Shown here one piece after another: positions 14,308 through 25,500 of a stretch of DNA of 64,000 nucleotides. Within the stretch, counting starts at the first letter, position 1. Every line of letters begins with the position of its first letter. The notes beneath the pieces were generated by a model. It ran no database searches. It worked only from the letters and a program-made list of their open reading frames with translations, and had not been told where the DNA came from. Both the position numbers and the translations under genes were made by a program. The DNA comes from Granulicella tundricola MP5ACTX9. GTDB lineage: Bacteria > Acidobacteriota > Terriglobia > Terriglobales > Acidobacteriaceae. The stretch lies in NCBI RefSeq assembly GCF_000178975.2, contig NC_015064.1, positions 3,720,001 to 3,784,000 of the forward strand. Direction: 5' to 3'.

Positions 14308-15045
14308 CTAACGTGCATACTTGGCGATTACACCCAGATCCACCAGCCCGTTGACGAAGTACTGCACCGCCAGCGCCACCAGCAGCAGACCCATCACCCG
14401 CACCAGGATGCGGATCCCCGTATCCCCCAGCGTCCTCGCCACACGGTCGGAGTTCCCCAGAACCAGGTAGCAGATCACCGCCGTCGTAAAGATCGCCGCC
14501 AAAATCACCGCGATCATCCCCCAATGCCCCTGCGTCTGCCCCACCAGCACCATCACGCTCGTGATCGAGCCCGGCCCGGCCAGCATTGGAATCCCCAGCG
14601 GCACGATTCCCGCGTCTTCCTTCGCCGCAGCAGCCTCGGTATCGCCGCCCGTCTCCTGCGTCGGAGACCGCTTCGCCTCCAGCATATCCAGCCCGATCAG
14701 CAGCAGAATAATCCCGCCTGCAATCTCGAACGCCGGCAGCGTGATCCCAAACAGCTTGAACAGCAGATGCCCCACCAGCGCAAACAGCGACAGCACCAGC
14801 CACGCCGTCACGCTCGCCTTCCACGCCATCCGCCTCCGCCGCTGCGGATCGGCCCCCGCAGTCACCGCCAGAAACGTCGGCAGTGCCGCAAACGGGTCCA
14901 CCAGGAAGAAGATCGAGCTCAGCGCCAGCACGGAAAACCGCACATAAGCCGACTCCTGCAGACCCGCCAGCGTCACCTGCGTCGGCAGGTTTTCAGCGGC
15001 AGTCATCATCATGTGCAGGATCGGGGTCACACCCCATTCTTTCAT
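14308..15045 (-). CDS. MarC family integral membrane protein
   Basis: About 245 residues from the ATG at 15045 (MKEWGV); a TTG start at 15081 would add 12 residues. Six hydrophobic helices are visible. The first carries the MarC-typical FFLVDPFAALPTFLAVT, and the third to fourth carry GGIILLLIGLDML. A charged loop (AKRSPTQETGGDTEAAAAKE) precedes IPMLAGPGSITSVMVL, another family hallmark. MarC proteins are inner-membrane proteins once tied to antibiotic resistance; their role is unsettled. It is divergent from ilvE. The C-terminus (LVALAVQYFVNGLVDLGV) matches the family end, so the gene looks complete. Confidence 0.88.
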   Translation of the reverse strand: MKEWGVTPILHMMMTAAENLPTQVTLAGLQESAYVRFSVLALSSIFFLVDPFAALPTFLAVTAGADPQRRRRMAWKASVTAWLVLSLFALVGHLLFKLFGITLPAFEIAGGIILLLIGLDMLEAKRSPTQETGGDTEAAAAKEDAGIVPLGIPMLAGPGSITSVMVLVGQTQGHWGMIAVILAAIFTTAVICYLVLGNSDRVARTLGDTGIRILVRVMGLLLVALAVQYFVNGLVDLGVIAKYAR

Positions 15046-15111
15046 GCCAAAACCACCCGCTCGGTCAATAAACCCGTACAAACACGGAGGAAAGGTCTCT
15101 GCTCACGCCGG

Positions 15112-15117
15112 TATAAT
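15112..15117 (+). promoter_or_regulatory. Probable -10 box for ilvE
   Basis: A perfect TATAAT lies 28 bases before the ilvE ATG, with AGGAG between. No good -35 is visible at the usual distance. Confidence 0.5.
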
Positions 15118-15144
15118 CCCAGTCAGCGATTCAGGAGCGCGAAC

Positions 15145-16086
15145 ATGCCTTTACAGACCACCAAAAGCATCTGGCACAACGGAAATTTGATTCCGTGGGA
15201 AAACGCCAACATCCACGTCATGTCGCACGTCGTTCATTACGGCTCATCCATCTTTGAAGGTATCCGTGCCTACACCCAGCCCGGTGCCGCCGGAATCTTC
15301 CGCCTGCCGGAGCACATGCAGCGCTTCCGCGATTCAGGCCACATCTACCGCATGCCCCTCGGCTTCACCGTCGACGAGCTCTCCCAGGCCGTCATCGACG
15401 TCGTAGAAGCCAACGGCGTGGCTCCCTGCTACATCCGTCCCATTGCCTTCCGTGGCTACGGCGAGATCGGCGTCAACCCGCTCAAGTCGCCGGTTGAGGT
15501 CTACGTCGCCAACTTCCCCTGGGGCAAGTACGTCCCCGGCAATGAAGGCGCAAACGTCTGCATCTCAAGCTGGAATCGCTTGGCGCCAAACACCATGCCC
15601 ACCCTCGCCAAGGCCGGCTCAAACTACATGAACTCGCAGCTCATCCGCATGGAGGCTGAGATCAACGGCTACGACGAGGGCATCGGCCTCGACGTAAACG
15701 GCCTCGTCTCAGAAGGCTCCGGCGAGAACCTCTTCCTGGTCCGTGGCGGCGTCCTCTACACCCCCGGCCTCGGCAGTTCGGTGTTGAACGGCATCACCCG
15801 CAGCTCCATCCTGACCCTCGCCAAGGACCTCGGCATCGACGTCGTCGAAGCCCCCATCCCGCGCGAGTTCATCTACATCGCGGACGAGGCTTTCTTCACC
15901 GGCACCGCCGCGGAGGTCACCCATCTCCGCTCCGTCGATCGCATCCTCATCGGCGATGGCACCATGGGCCCCGTCACCACCGCCATCCACGACGAGTTCT
16001 TCGCCATCGTCAACGGCAAGAAAGCCGACCGCCACAACTGGCTCACCCCGGTCAAGGTCAAGGTAGAAGAGCCCGTAGCCGTCTAA
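15145..16086 (+). CDS. ilvE: Branched-chain amino acid aminotransferase
   Basis: 313 residues, a fold-type IV PLP enzyme that transaminates leucine, isoleucine and valine with 2-oxoglutarate/glutamate in the cytoplasm. The ATG at 15145 is supported by AGGAG eight bases upstream; the longer open frame upstream is antisense to marC. Family features include HYGSSIFEGIRAY near residue 35, a KAGSNYMNSQL segment that carries the PLP lysine (about 158), EGSGENLFLVRGG near 195, and GITRSSILTLAKDLGI near 220. Length matches bacterial IlvE. A strong terminator follows directly. No other ilv/leu genes are in the window. Confidence 0.95.
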   Translation: MPLQTTKSIWHNGNLIPWENANIHVMSHVVHYGSSIFEGIRAYTQPGAAGIFRLPEHMQRFRDSGHIYRMPLGFTVDELSQAVIDVVEANGVAPCYIRPIAFRGYGEIGVNPLKSPVEVYVANFPWGKYVPGNEGANVCISSWNRLAPNTMPTLAKAGSNYMNSQLIRMEAEINGYDEGIGLDVNGLVSEGSGENLFLVRGGVLYTPGLGSSVLNGITRSSILTLAKDLGIDVVEAPIPREFIYIADEAFFTGTAAEVTHLRSVDRILIGDGTMGPVTTAIHDEFFAIVNGKKADRHNWLTPVKVKVEEPVAV

Positions 16087-16114
16087 CTACAGCTCACCAA
16101 ATCACGACTGGGTG

Positions 16115-16147
16115 CCCCAGGTCTCGCTTCTGAGACCTGGGGTTTTT
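16115..16147 (+). terminator. Rho-independent terminator of ilvE
   Basis: An 11-bp stem (16115-16125 with 16132-16142) is followed by TTTTT. Its left edge carries GGGTGCCCCA (16110-16119), the same opening as several dispersed repeats elsewhere in the window. Confidence 0.9.
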
Positions 16148-16161
16148 ACATGGGCATCAAG

Positions 16162-17238
16162 CTAACGCCCCGCCCATGCCAACCCATCCGGCTCCATCCC
16201 CGCCTCAATCTTCCCCACCACCTGCATACTCGCCAGATCCACCACAACAACATCGTTATCCGGCGAGCACGATACATAAGCCCGCTTCCCATCCGGAGCC
16301 ACCAGCACCCCCGCCGCACCCGTCCCGATCATCACCCGCTTCAGCACCTTCCGGCTCGCCACATCCACAAACGTCAGCTCCCCGGACTTCTCCCGAGAGA
16401 TCAAGGCCATCCGATGATCCGGCGTGAACTTCAGCCTGTTCGCCGTCGGCACCCCCGCCTCGATCGTCGCCGTTACCTGCCCCGTCGCAAAGTCGATCAC
16501 CGACACCGTCCCTTCCTTCGCATTCGCCACCCACACCGTCTGCGCATGCCCCTCCGCGTCCGGAATCACATCGAACCCCTCCGGCAGCCCACCGACCTTC
16601 ACGATCCTCTGCTCCCAGTCCGGCACCGGCGCAGGATCATCGCCATGCATCGTCGTAGCCCCGGCCTTTGAAGGCGGCCCACCCGCCTTCTGCAGCGTGC
16701 CCACCGGATTGCGCGTGAAAAGATTCATAGTCCCCGACCCCACATTCACCGTCACAATCTCACTCGCATCCTTCGCCACCCAGAGCATATGGGTCCCGGT
16801 CTGCCCCGTCCCCATCAGCCAGTCCACACCCTCCGTCGCCGGATCGATCCTTCCGATCAGCTTCTCCCGCTCCGCCGTAAACCAGACCTTGCCATCCGCG
16901 AACGCCAGCCCATGCGGCCCCCAGATCGGCCCTAGTTCGATCACCTTCTCCACCCTCCGCCCCATCAGGTCGATCACCCGGATCGAGTGCAGCGATCCAT
17001 TCCCATAGTTCGTCACCCACGCCGTCCGGCCGTCCGCAGAGGCAATCACCTCATGCGGATTCCCGCCCGTCGGCACCTTCGCCACCACCTTCAACGTCCC
17101 CGGATCGACCAGCGAAAGCATCTCGTCATGCTTCGCCAGCACCAGCAACATCGGCCCTGAAGCACTCTCCTGCGCACCCATCACTGGCACCATACCCCCC
17201 ACCATCACCAACCCCGCAATCAGACCCTTCCAACGCAT
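16162..17238 (-). CDS. Secreted YVTN-type beta-propeller protein
   Basis: 358 residues with a signal peptide (MRWKGLIAGLVMVGGMVPVM, cleavage near GAQE). The body is a run of about seven propeller blades with the typical phrases GGNPHEVIASADGRTAWVTN, GPHGLAFADGKVWFTAE, and DGKRAYVSCSPDNDVVVVD near the end. Proteins of this kind are lactonase-like or surface-layer propellers. No catalytic residues can be assigned, so a binding or scaffolding role in the periplasm or outside is as likely as an enzymatic one. A GAGAGG ribosome-binding site precedes the ATG. It is divergent from the GNAT gene and convergent with ilvE. Confidence 0.85.
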   Translation of the reverse strand: MRWKGLIAGLVMVGGMVPVMGAQESASGPMLLVLAKHDEMLSLVDPGTLKVVAKVPTGGNPHEVIASADGRTAWVTNYGNGSLHSIRVIDLMGRRVEKVIELGPIWGPHGLAFADGKVWFTAEREKLIGRIDPATEGVDWLMGTGQTGTHMLWVAKDASEIVTVNVGSGTMNLFTRNPVGTLQKAGGPPSKAGATTMHGDDPAPVPDWEQRIVKVGGLPEGFDVIPDAEGHAQTVWVANAKEGTVSVIDFATGQVTATIEAGVPTANRLKFTPDHRMALISREKSGELTFVDVASRKVLKRVMIGTGAAGVLVAPDGKRAYVSCSPDNDVVVVDLASMQVVGKIEAGMEPDGLAWAGR

Positions 17239-17286
17239 AACAGCAACCTCTCGCCTTCCGACGCCGCCGGCTCCCCGCAGGTTTTC

Positions 17287-17292
17287 TATAAT
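17287..17292 (+). promoter_or_regulatory. -10 box for a leaderless GNAT transcript
   Basis: A perfect TATAAT ends five bases before the GNAT ATG at 17298, with no Shine-Dalgarno. Transcription would begin at or next to the start codon. Confidence 0.55.
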
Positions 17293-17297
17293 GCAGA

Positions 17298-17777
17298 ATG
17301 TCCTCCACAGAAACCCTCCTCACGCGCATGGCCACCCCCGCCGACGCCGTCCTCATCGCCCATCAGCGTCACCGCATGTTTGAAGACGCCGGCCAGCCCG
17401 ACGCACCCGCCATGAAAGACATGGCCACCAACTTCGTCGAGTGGGTCCACCCCCGCCTCGCCGACGGCCGCTACCTCGGCTGGATCATTGAAGAAAACGG
17501 CGAGCCCATCGCCGGCGCAGGCATCTGGCTCATGGACTTCCCCCCGCACTGGATGGACGCCCAACCCATCCGCGCCTATCTCCTCAACTTCTACGTCAAC
17601 CCCGAGCATCGCGGCCGTGGCCTCGCCAAACAACTCCTCGACGCCACCCTCGCCGAGACCCGCACCCGCGGCATCCAGGTCGTCTCGCTCCACGCCTCAA
17701 AGTTCGGCAAGCCCATCTACGCCAAAAACGGGTTCGAAGACACCAACGAGATGATGCTCCGAAACTCCTTCGATTAA
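17298..17777 (+). CDS. GNAT family N-acetyltransferase
   Basis: 159 residues with the Gcn5-related fold. Strand-helix order is normal: an N-terminal PADAVLIAHQRHRMFEDAG segment, a central IIEENGEPIAGAGIWLMD, then motif A NFYVNPEHRGRGLAKQLLDA (about residues 97-116), which binds acetyl-CoA, and a final HASKFGKPIYAKNGFEDTNE. The acceptor substrate cannot be inferred. The start codon lies right after a TATAAT box, so the mRNA is probably leaderless. It is followed by the small zinc-ribbon gene. Confidence 0.9.
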   Translation: MSSTETLLTRMATPADAVLIAHQRHRMFEDAGQPDAPAMKDMATNFVEWVHPRLADGRYLGWIIEENGEPIAGAGIWLMDFPPHWMDAQPIRAYLLNFYVNPEHRGRGLAKQLLDATLAETRTRGIQVVSLHASKFGKPIYAKNGFEDTNEMMLRNSFD

Positions 17778-17861
17778 AGTTCCATTTCGCCGCCAAAAGC
17801 GTAGCCTTGAACCATTCCCCTCCCGAGAAGTTTGGAAACCAGGACGAACAGGAGAAGCGCC

Positions 17862-18058
17862 ATGAGTCCAGTCTGCCCCCGCTGCGATGGAAAAAGCTGC
17901 TCACGCGTTAAAAGGATAGGTTTTCTGCAGTCCTACATCCTCCCCCGCTCAACCTCTTCCCATGGGAGTGCGGCGACTGCCGCCACATCTTCAGCGCCAG
18001 AAAACGCGGCAAGTTCAAGCAGCACAGCTCCTCCAGCGAAGAAGCCGGCAACGCCTAA
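17862..18058 (+). pseudogene. Small zinc-ribbon protein gene with a one-base frameshift
   Basis: An ATG with AGGAGAA upstream opens MSPVCPRCDGK, a CxxC knuckle, and continues through RVKRIGFLQSYILP. At the C5 run 17942-17946 the frame is lost; adding one C restores PLNLFPWECGDCRHIFSARK with the second CxxC and a TAA at 18056. The intact product would be about 65 residues with a CxxC...CxxC zinc ribbon. The start and the final stop differ by exactly one base in phase, which supports a single-base deletion or a sequencing error in a homopolymer. The gene end overlaps the convergent NDH-2 gene by four bases. Function unknown. Confidence 0.75.
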
Positions 18059-19446
18059 CCCTCGTTCGTCTTCGGCGACCCCATGTCCATCGGCTTCTGC
18101 GGCGGCTCAAACGCCTTCGTGGTCAGCGTGTCATGCACATCGCCCTGAATCTCCCACCCCGGCAGCACCTGGGACCCCGTAATCAGCCGAGCCCCATCCG
18201 ACAGCGCCACATACGTCCACGCCCACTGACGAAACACCGAGAACCGGTTCCTGAACCCAATCAAAAAGAAGATGTGGACCGACAACCACGTCATCCACGC
18301 CGGGAATCCGCTCCAATGCCCCTTGAACGGCCATTTGATATTCGCCACTGCGGCTGACCGGCCAATCGTCGCCATATCCCCCTTGTCGAAGTACCGGAAC
18401 CCCTTCTTGTCCGCCGCCCCTTCAATCGCATGTCCAATCCGCTTCGCCGCGTAGGTCCCCATCTGCATCGCCGGCTGCGCCACCCCCGGAACCTGCTTGC
18501 CGTCCTGCATCACATGCGCCAGGTCGCCGCACACAAACACCTCCGGCATCCCCTTCGGATTCAGGAACTGATCCACCATCACCAGCCCCTTGTTATCCGT
18601 CTCCACGCCCAACAGCTTGCCCAGAGGCGAAGCCTGCACTCCCGCCGCCCAAAGCGTGCAGACGGAGTCGATCCGTTCATCCTCCACCATCACATAGCCC
18701 GGCTGCACATCGGTCACCCGAGCCCCCGTCCGCACCTTGACTCCCAGCTCCCGCAACTGCTCGAGCGCCTTCTCCTGCAAATCATCCGGATAAGCCGCCA
18801 GAATATGCGGCGACCCCTCCAAAATCATCACCTGCGCGCTCGATGGATCGATATGCCGGAAGTCCCGCGCCATATACAGCTTCGCAATATCCGAGATGGC
18901 CCCCGCCAGCTCCACCCCCGTCGGCCCCCCGCCGATCACCACAAAATTCAACGCCGGATGCGACCCCACCTCCAGCGTCTGCCGCTCCGCAAGCTCAAAC
19001 GCCAGCAGCACCCGCCGCCGAATCTCGATCGCATCCTCCACCGTCTTCAAACCCGGAGCAGTCGCAGCCCACTTGTCGTTGCCAAAGTAGGAGTGAGTCG
19101 AACCGCTCGCCACGATCAGGTAGTCATACTCAAGCTCAGACCCCGTCTTCAGCTTCACCCGCCGCTCCGTCGTGTCGAACCCCACCACCTCGTCCATCAG
19201 CACTTCAATATTCTTCATGTCCCGCACAATCGACCGGATCGGCTGCGCGATATCCGCCGGCGAAAGCACAGCCAGCGCCACCTGGTACAGCAGCGGCTGA
19301 AACGTATGGTGATTCCGCCGGTCCACGATCGTCACATCCACCGGCAGATGAGCCAGTCCCTGCGCCGCCGTCAGCCCGCCAAATCCAGCCCCCACCACCA
19401 CAACCCGCTTCCGCACATGACCACCCATCGCCGCTGCAACTGCCAT
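18055..19446 (-). CDS. Type II NADH dehydrogenase (NDH-2)
   Basis: 463 residues from the ATG at 19446, chosen because AAGGAG lies eight bases upstream. A GTG nine bases earlier overlaps that site. The FAD-binding VVVVGAGFGGLTAAQGLA is near residue 14, and the NAD-binding VIGGGPTGVELAGAISDI near 170. GVEVCGDLAH-like FVCGDLAHVM is near 310, and a C-terminal amphipathic helix (TWLSVHIFFLIGFRNRFSVF) would attach the enzyme to the inner membrane. It oxidises NADH and reduces quinone without pumping protons. The Ndh-type length and both nucleotide sites are intact. It lies downstream of the giant repeat gene on the same strand, 95 bases away. Confidence 0.92.
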   Translation of the reverse strand: MAVAAAMGGHVRKRVVVVGAGFGGLTAAQGLAHLPVDVTIVDRRNHHTFQPLLYQVALAVLSPADIAQPIRSIVRDMKNIEVLMDEVVGFDTTERRVKLKTGSELEYDYLIVASGSTHSYFGNDKWAATAPGLKTVEDAIEIRRRVLLAFELAERQTLEVGSHPALNFVVIGGGPTGVELAGAISDIAKLYMARDFRHIDPSSAQVMILEGSPHILAAYPDDLQEKALEQLRELGVKVRTGARVTDVQPGYVMVEDERIDSVCTLWAAGVQASPLGKLLGVETDNKGLVMVDQFLNPKGMPEVFVCGDLAHVMQDGKQVPGVAQPAMQMGTYAAKRIGHAIEGAADKKGFRYFDKGDMATIGRSAAVANIKWPFKGHWSGFPAWMTWLSVHIFFLIGFRNRFSVFRQWAWTYVALSDGARLITGSQVLPGWEIQGDVHDTLTTKAFEPPQKPMDMGSPKTNEG

Positions 19447-19541
19447 CAGACGCACTCCTTGATTCGTTTCTCACCCCATTGGATGCGCCAGACCGCCCTT
19501 CGCTCTTTGAAATCCCCCTCCGGCTTCACGAGCACACCAAT

Positions 19542-22500
19542 TCAAGGCGTACTCTTCGCATCCGCCGTAGCCTCCGCCTGAGTCCCCACCGTCATCACCA
19601 GCTTCGTCTCTGTAGCCGTCCCCGCAACCGTCATCGGCATGACACTCACCATCCCGGAAGCGCTTGAAACCAACGTCTTGGCAGAGGAAGCCAGCACCGG
19701 AGCCGCCGGGCAACGCCCATGCACCGGACACGCCACCGTCATCGCACTCACCGTCTGCGAGATCGTCACCGCCGCCCCCGCCACCGCGTTCCCCGCCAGG
19801 TCCGTCACCTGCATCACCACCGGCACAAACCCCGCACCGCCGCTCACAGCCTGCGCCCCGCCACTCATCACGTTCAGCACCAGCCCGCTCGAAGCCACCC
19901 CTACCGCCCCAAACGAAACACACTGCGTCCCCCACGCACACACCTTCGCCGTCCCCGTCACACCCACCCCCAGCGGCCCAAACACCACCTGCGCCTGCAC
20001 CATCCCCGCCCCATCCGTCACCCCGCTCATCCCACCCGGCAGAGTCGCCCCGTTCCCCGTCCAAGTCACCCCGATTCCACCCGCCGCATCCCCATTGATC
20101 GTAGCCAGCGCCCCCACATTCGCCGCAAAGCTCGTCCCCTGAGCCACAAACAGCGAAGGCGTCGTAGCCGCAAGCTTGTACACATTCGCCACCACCACCA
20201 ACCCCGCTGAAACCGGTTGAGCCCCCGTACTAGCATCCGCCGCAGCCGTCAGCGTCACCGCCCCCGGCGCAACCCCCACCAACGCACTCGAAGCCATGCC
20301 ACCCGCATCCGTCACCAGGCTGCACACCGCCGCCCCACACGCCGCAAACTGCGCCTGCCCCGCGCCACTTGCACTAAACGTAACCCCAACCCCAACCACC
20401 GGAGTCTTCCCATCCGCCAGTAGCACCCTAACCGCCAGCGGCGAGACGGTCGTAGCCCCCACATAAACATTCGCTGCAGGCGCACCCATCACCACCATCA
20501 GATCCGGCTTCGGGACAGCCTTGAAGCTCGCCTGCACCATCCCCTCAGCCACCGCACTCGCCGTGGCCGTCACCGTCATCATCCCCACCGCGTTCGGCGT
20601 TACAGTCGTCGACGCAACCCCACCCGCATCGCTCGTCACCGCACACGTAGCCGCCCCGCAGGCCCCCAGCACCGCACTCCCACTTGTAACCGTGAACGTT
20701 ACAATCTGCCCCTTATCCGCAGTCACCCCATCCCCAAGCGTCAACTTCACCCCAAACGCCGCAGCCATCGCATCCCCCACATATCCCTGCCCGCTCGGCG
20801 CACTCACCACCGTCACACTGTCCGGAGCCCGCACAGCCATGAAGCTCGCCGTCTGCGTCACCCCGCCACTCACCGCGCTCAACACCACCGCCCCCGCACT
20901 GGCAGGCGTCACCCCGCTCGAAACCATCCCCGCAGCATCCGTATCCAGCACGCAACTTGCCGCGCCGCAAACACTCAACTTCCCATTCGCGGTCGTCAGC
21001 GTCACCGAAGCCCCCGCCACCACCCGCACCCCATCGCTCAACAGCAACTGCACCCCAAACGTCCCCGCAGCATTCCCCGCCACCGCACCATCCGCTGGCA
21101 CGCTCAGCACCTTCAACACATGAGGCTGCTGCGCCCCTGCAACAAAGCTGGCCCCCTGCGTCACTGCCCCATCCGCCGCCAGCAGCCCAACCAACCCCAC
21201 CGCACTCGGAATCACCCCCGTCGACACCATCCCACTCCCATCCGTCACCAGCGAGCACGTCGCCGCCCCACAAGCCGTCAACATAGCCACCCCTTGCGTC
21301 ACAGAAAGCACCACCGTCTTCCCCGCCATCCCGCCCGACCCATCCCCCGCCAGCACCTGCACCCCAAACACCACCGCAGCCGGATCACCCACCGGCGACC
21401 CCGCCCCCGGCACACTCAACACCTTCACCACATCCGGCCTGGGAGCCGCCACAAACCCATATGCCTGCTGCAAACTCCCATCCGTAGCCGTCAACCGAAC
21501 CATCCCCACCACCCCCGGCGTAACCCCCGTCTGCGCCACCCCACTCGCATCCGTCATCACCGTACAAGTCGAGCCCCCACAAGCCGTCAAAGTCGCACCA
21601 ACTCCCACAAACGTCACCGCCTGCCCTGCATGAGGCGTCACTCCATCCGCCAACATCTGCCGCACACTGAAGCTCGCAGCCGCCACGCTCCCCACAATCG
21701 ACCCATCCGCCGGCCCACCCACCAACACCATCACATCCGGCTTCGTTACCGCCGTAAAGCTCGCACTCTGCACAATCGCACCCTCCGCCGCCGAAAGCGT
21801 AATCGTCCCCGCCCCCAACGGCGTCACGCCCGTCGACACCATCCCATTCCCATCCGTCACCAGCACGCACGGAACAACCCCACAAGCCGAAAGCTGCGCC
21901 GCCCCACTCACCACCGCCAACGTAATCTGCTTCCCCACCGCCGCCGTCACCCCATCCTCCAGCATCACCTGCACACCCAGCGGCACACCCGCCACATCCC
22001 CCACAAACGCCCCATTCGCCGGAGCCGTCACAATCCGCAAAACATCCGGCTTGGCAACCGCCCCAAAGCTAGCCGTCGCATTCACCGGCCCATCCGCCGC
22101 CGACAACGTCACATTCCCCACTCCCAGCGGAGTCACCGCGCTGCTCACCATTCCATTCCCATCCGTCACCAGCGTGCAGCTCACCGCATTCCCACACCGC
22201 CCAAACCCCGCCGACCCATTTGTAACCGAAAAGGTCACACTCTTCCCCGCAGCCGGCGTAACCCCATCCCCACCCAGCACCTGCACCACAAACGGGGTTG
22301 CCGCAACATCCCCCACATACCCCCCAGACGCCGGAGCCGACACAACCTTGACCACATCCGGCAGCACCGCCGTAAACGCATCGCTCACATACACCGCGCC
22401 ATCCGCCGCCAGCACGCTCGTCGCCCCCGCGCTCAGCGCCGTAACCGTCGTCGAAGCCATCCCCATCGCATCCGTCACCGCCGTACAAGGAGCCCCATTG

Positions 22501-25500
22501 CATAGCCCGAACGACACACTCCCCCCCGTCACCGCGAACGTCACCGTCCGCCCCACCGCCGGCGTCACGCCATCCGGCCCCAGCACCTGCACCGCAAACA
22601 CCGGACTCGCCGCATAAGAACTCATCATCGACCCCGCCGGCCCGCTCACCACCCGCATCACATCCGGCCGCATCGTCGTAGAAAACGTCATCGTCTGCGT
22701 CACCACCCCATCCGCAGCCATCACAGACACGCTCCCCGCCGCCGTCGCGACCCCGCTCACCCCCGCCTTGCCACTCCCATCCGTCACCACGCTGCACACA
22801 GCCGAACCACACCCCGAAAACACAAAAGAACCATTCGTAACCGAAAAGGTTACAGTTCTCCCGGCAGCCGGGGTAACCCCATTCGACCCCAGCACCTGCA
22901 CCACAAACGCCTCCGCATCGCCCGTCAGCGTCCCCGCTCCCGGCGACGCAATCACGCTCATCACATCCGTAGTCCCCACCACGGAAAACGTCGCGCTTTG
23001 CGTAAGCGTCCCAAACGTAGCACTGATCGTAATCGGCCCAGGCCGGTTGGGAATAAAACTCGCACCTGTAATCCCGTTGCTGTCCGTGACCAGCGAGCAA
23101 GCCGGCCGATCGCGATCGCACTCCGCAATCGTTCCCGCCTCTGATGGTCCGGCAAACGCAACATACGTTCCAGTCATCGGCGTGACTCCATCCGCCTGCA
23201 GCATCTGCACGCTGAACGGCACATTCGTCGCCGAACCCACCCTCTGCGCCCCCAGCGGCACTCTCACCAGCCGCATCGTCGGCGCCGGCACCGCGAACGT
23301 CACCGTGTACGTCTGCTTCACCGCCCCATACGCGATGGTGATCCCATACGTCCCCGCCTGCGTGGCCATCATCGACGTCCCCACGTACCCCCCCAGATCC
23401 GTCGTCAACGCACACACCGAGCCCCCACACACCTGGAACAACAGCCCCGCCGGCGCGCTGTAGATCACCTGCTCAAACGGGTCCGGCGTTACTCCATCCC
23501 CCTGCAGAAGCTGCGCACTCAGCCGAACCCCCCACTGATTCAGAGGATTCGTGCCCGTCGGCCCGCTCCCCAGCTTCATCACGTCGCTGACGTTCACCGC
23601 CTGCAGACTCACACTCTGCGTCAGATCCCCATCCTTCGCCTGGAGAGTAATCGTTCCCGTCGCCGTAGCCGTCACGTTGATCCGCGCCGTCCCCGTATTG
23701 TCCGCCGTCACCACGCACTGCGCCGCGTTGCACCCACTCAAGGTAGCCGCCCCCCCCGTCACGGAAAACGTAATCGGCCGATTCCCGGACCAGCCCCCAC
23801 CCCCATTCACAGCCTGCACCGCAAACGGCATCTGCGACGCGCTCCCCACCGTCACGCTCGCCCCCGGCGTACTCACCACGTTCAACGCAGCATCCTGTGC
23901 CACCGCCGTAAACCCCGCACTCTGCACCAGCGCCGCCCCCGTCGTCTGGGCCGCCGTAGCCGTCATCGTCACCGCACCCGCGCTCTGCGGCGTCACTGCG
24001 GTCGAAGCCAATCCATTCGCATCCGTCGCCACGCTGCAACTCGAACCACCGCAAGCCCCGTACCTCACCGTCCCCGCACTCGTCCCAAACACCACCGTCT
24101 GCCCCGCCACCGGCGTCACGCCATCTCCAGCCACCACCTGCACCGCAAACGGCACGCTGGTCGCATCCCCGTCGTATACGCTGCCCGCCTGCGCCGTCAC
24201 CAGCTTCATCTGGTTCGGTGCAATAGCCTGATACACCAGCGCACCCGTCATCGTGCTCACAGCCCCCGTAGAAAGGTCCGCGACCACCACATCCACGCCC
24301 GTCCCACCCGTCGCATTCACCGCAGCCATCGCCGGCACAGACACCGCAATCGCATTAGCCCCCGCACTCACCACCGGCACCGCAACTCCATTCACCGTCA
24401 CCTGGTTCCCCTGCCGAAACCCCGTGCCACTGATCGTCACCGTCCCACCCGCGTCCGGCACCGTGGCCGGCGACAGACTATCCGCATAAAACACCCGAGC
24501 CTGGTACCCAAAGTCCGGCCGCCCCGCGCCCCGTTGATCCGCAATCCCCACCCGCACCTGCGTCAGCGCCCCGGTCGACGCCAGCAGCGTCGTCGTCCCC
24601 AGCCCCCTCGCCTGAAACGCACTCGGAGCAGAAGCCACCGAAGGCAGCGCACCCGCCCCATCCCCCGGCGCAAACACCCCGATCACCGGCATCGCCTTCA
24701 CCGTCGTCGCATAGCCCTGCTCATCCAGCGCCGTCACCTCCACCGTCAGCGTCCGACCCGGCTGCACCGCCAGGCTCCCATACGCGGCATGACCTTGCCC
24801 GCACAGCAGACCGTTCCACCACCCCGTAGCCGCCACCGGCACCGGCGCGAAGGCGGTCCCATCCATCCCCGTCCCGCACTGGGCCGCGGCGTCGCCGATC
24901 GTGAAACTCTCCAGCGCCGTTCCGCCCTCATACGCAAACGCCGCTGTCTGGATCGCCACAGACCCAGAAGGACTCACACTGCCCGCCGCAAACGGCTGCA
25001 GGCTATAAGGCCCAAAGTAAAGCGGGTTCACCGCCTCGGTCGAAATCACCAGGTCCTGCCAGATCGCGCCCGTCTGCACCGGAATATAGGCAACGGAATA
25101 ATTTCCCAAAGCGCCCTGGTCGCTCGTCCCCTGGCTCCCCTGCACGCTCGGATCCGCCGCCACAAACGGTGAAAGATTATTCGTCTTGAACATCCCCCCA
25201 CTCACTCCCGACCCCTCGTACCAACCCTCCTGCACACCCTGCGGACTCTTCCGCCGCACCAGCATATTCACCCCCGCCATCCCCTGCCCCGTCGGAAACG
25301 AGATCGTCCCGGCGACACCCTGCGCCGTCTGATAGCTCGCCTGCTTACCAGTCCCTGGAGTCCCGGTCACCGGGTAAAGCAGCACCAGTGAAGCGATATC
25401 GTCCGGCCGCAGCGTAAACGGATTCGGCAGGCACTGATACGTGTACGCCCCGCAGATAATGTCGATCGGATGCATGATCGGCCAGTTCAACGCCTGGTTA

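Noticed and set aside
18430..19581. Open frame of 383 codons antisense to NDH-2
   Set aside because: Arg/His-rich shadow caused by high GC at third codon positions; NDH-2 is certain on the other strand.
21120..22505. Arg/His/Pro-rich open frame of 461 codons antisense to the giant repeat gene
   Set aside because: It is the shadow of the repetitive GC-rich gene; the product has a periodic, non-protein-like composition.
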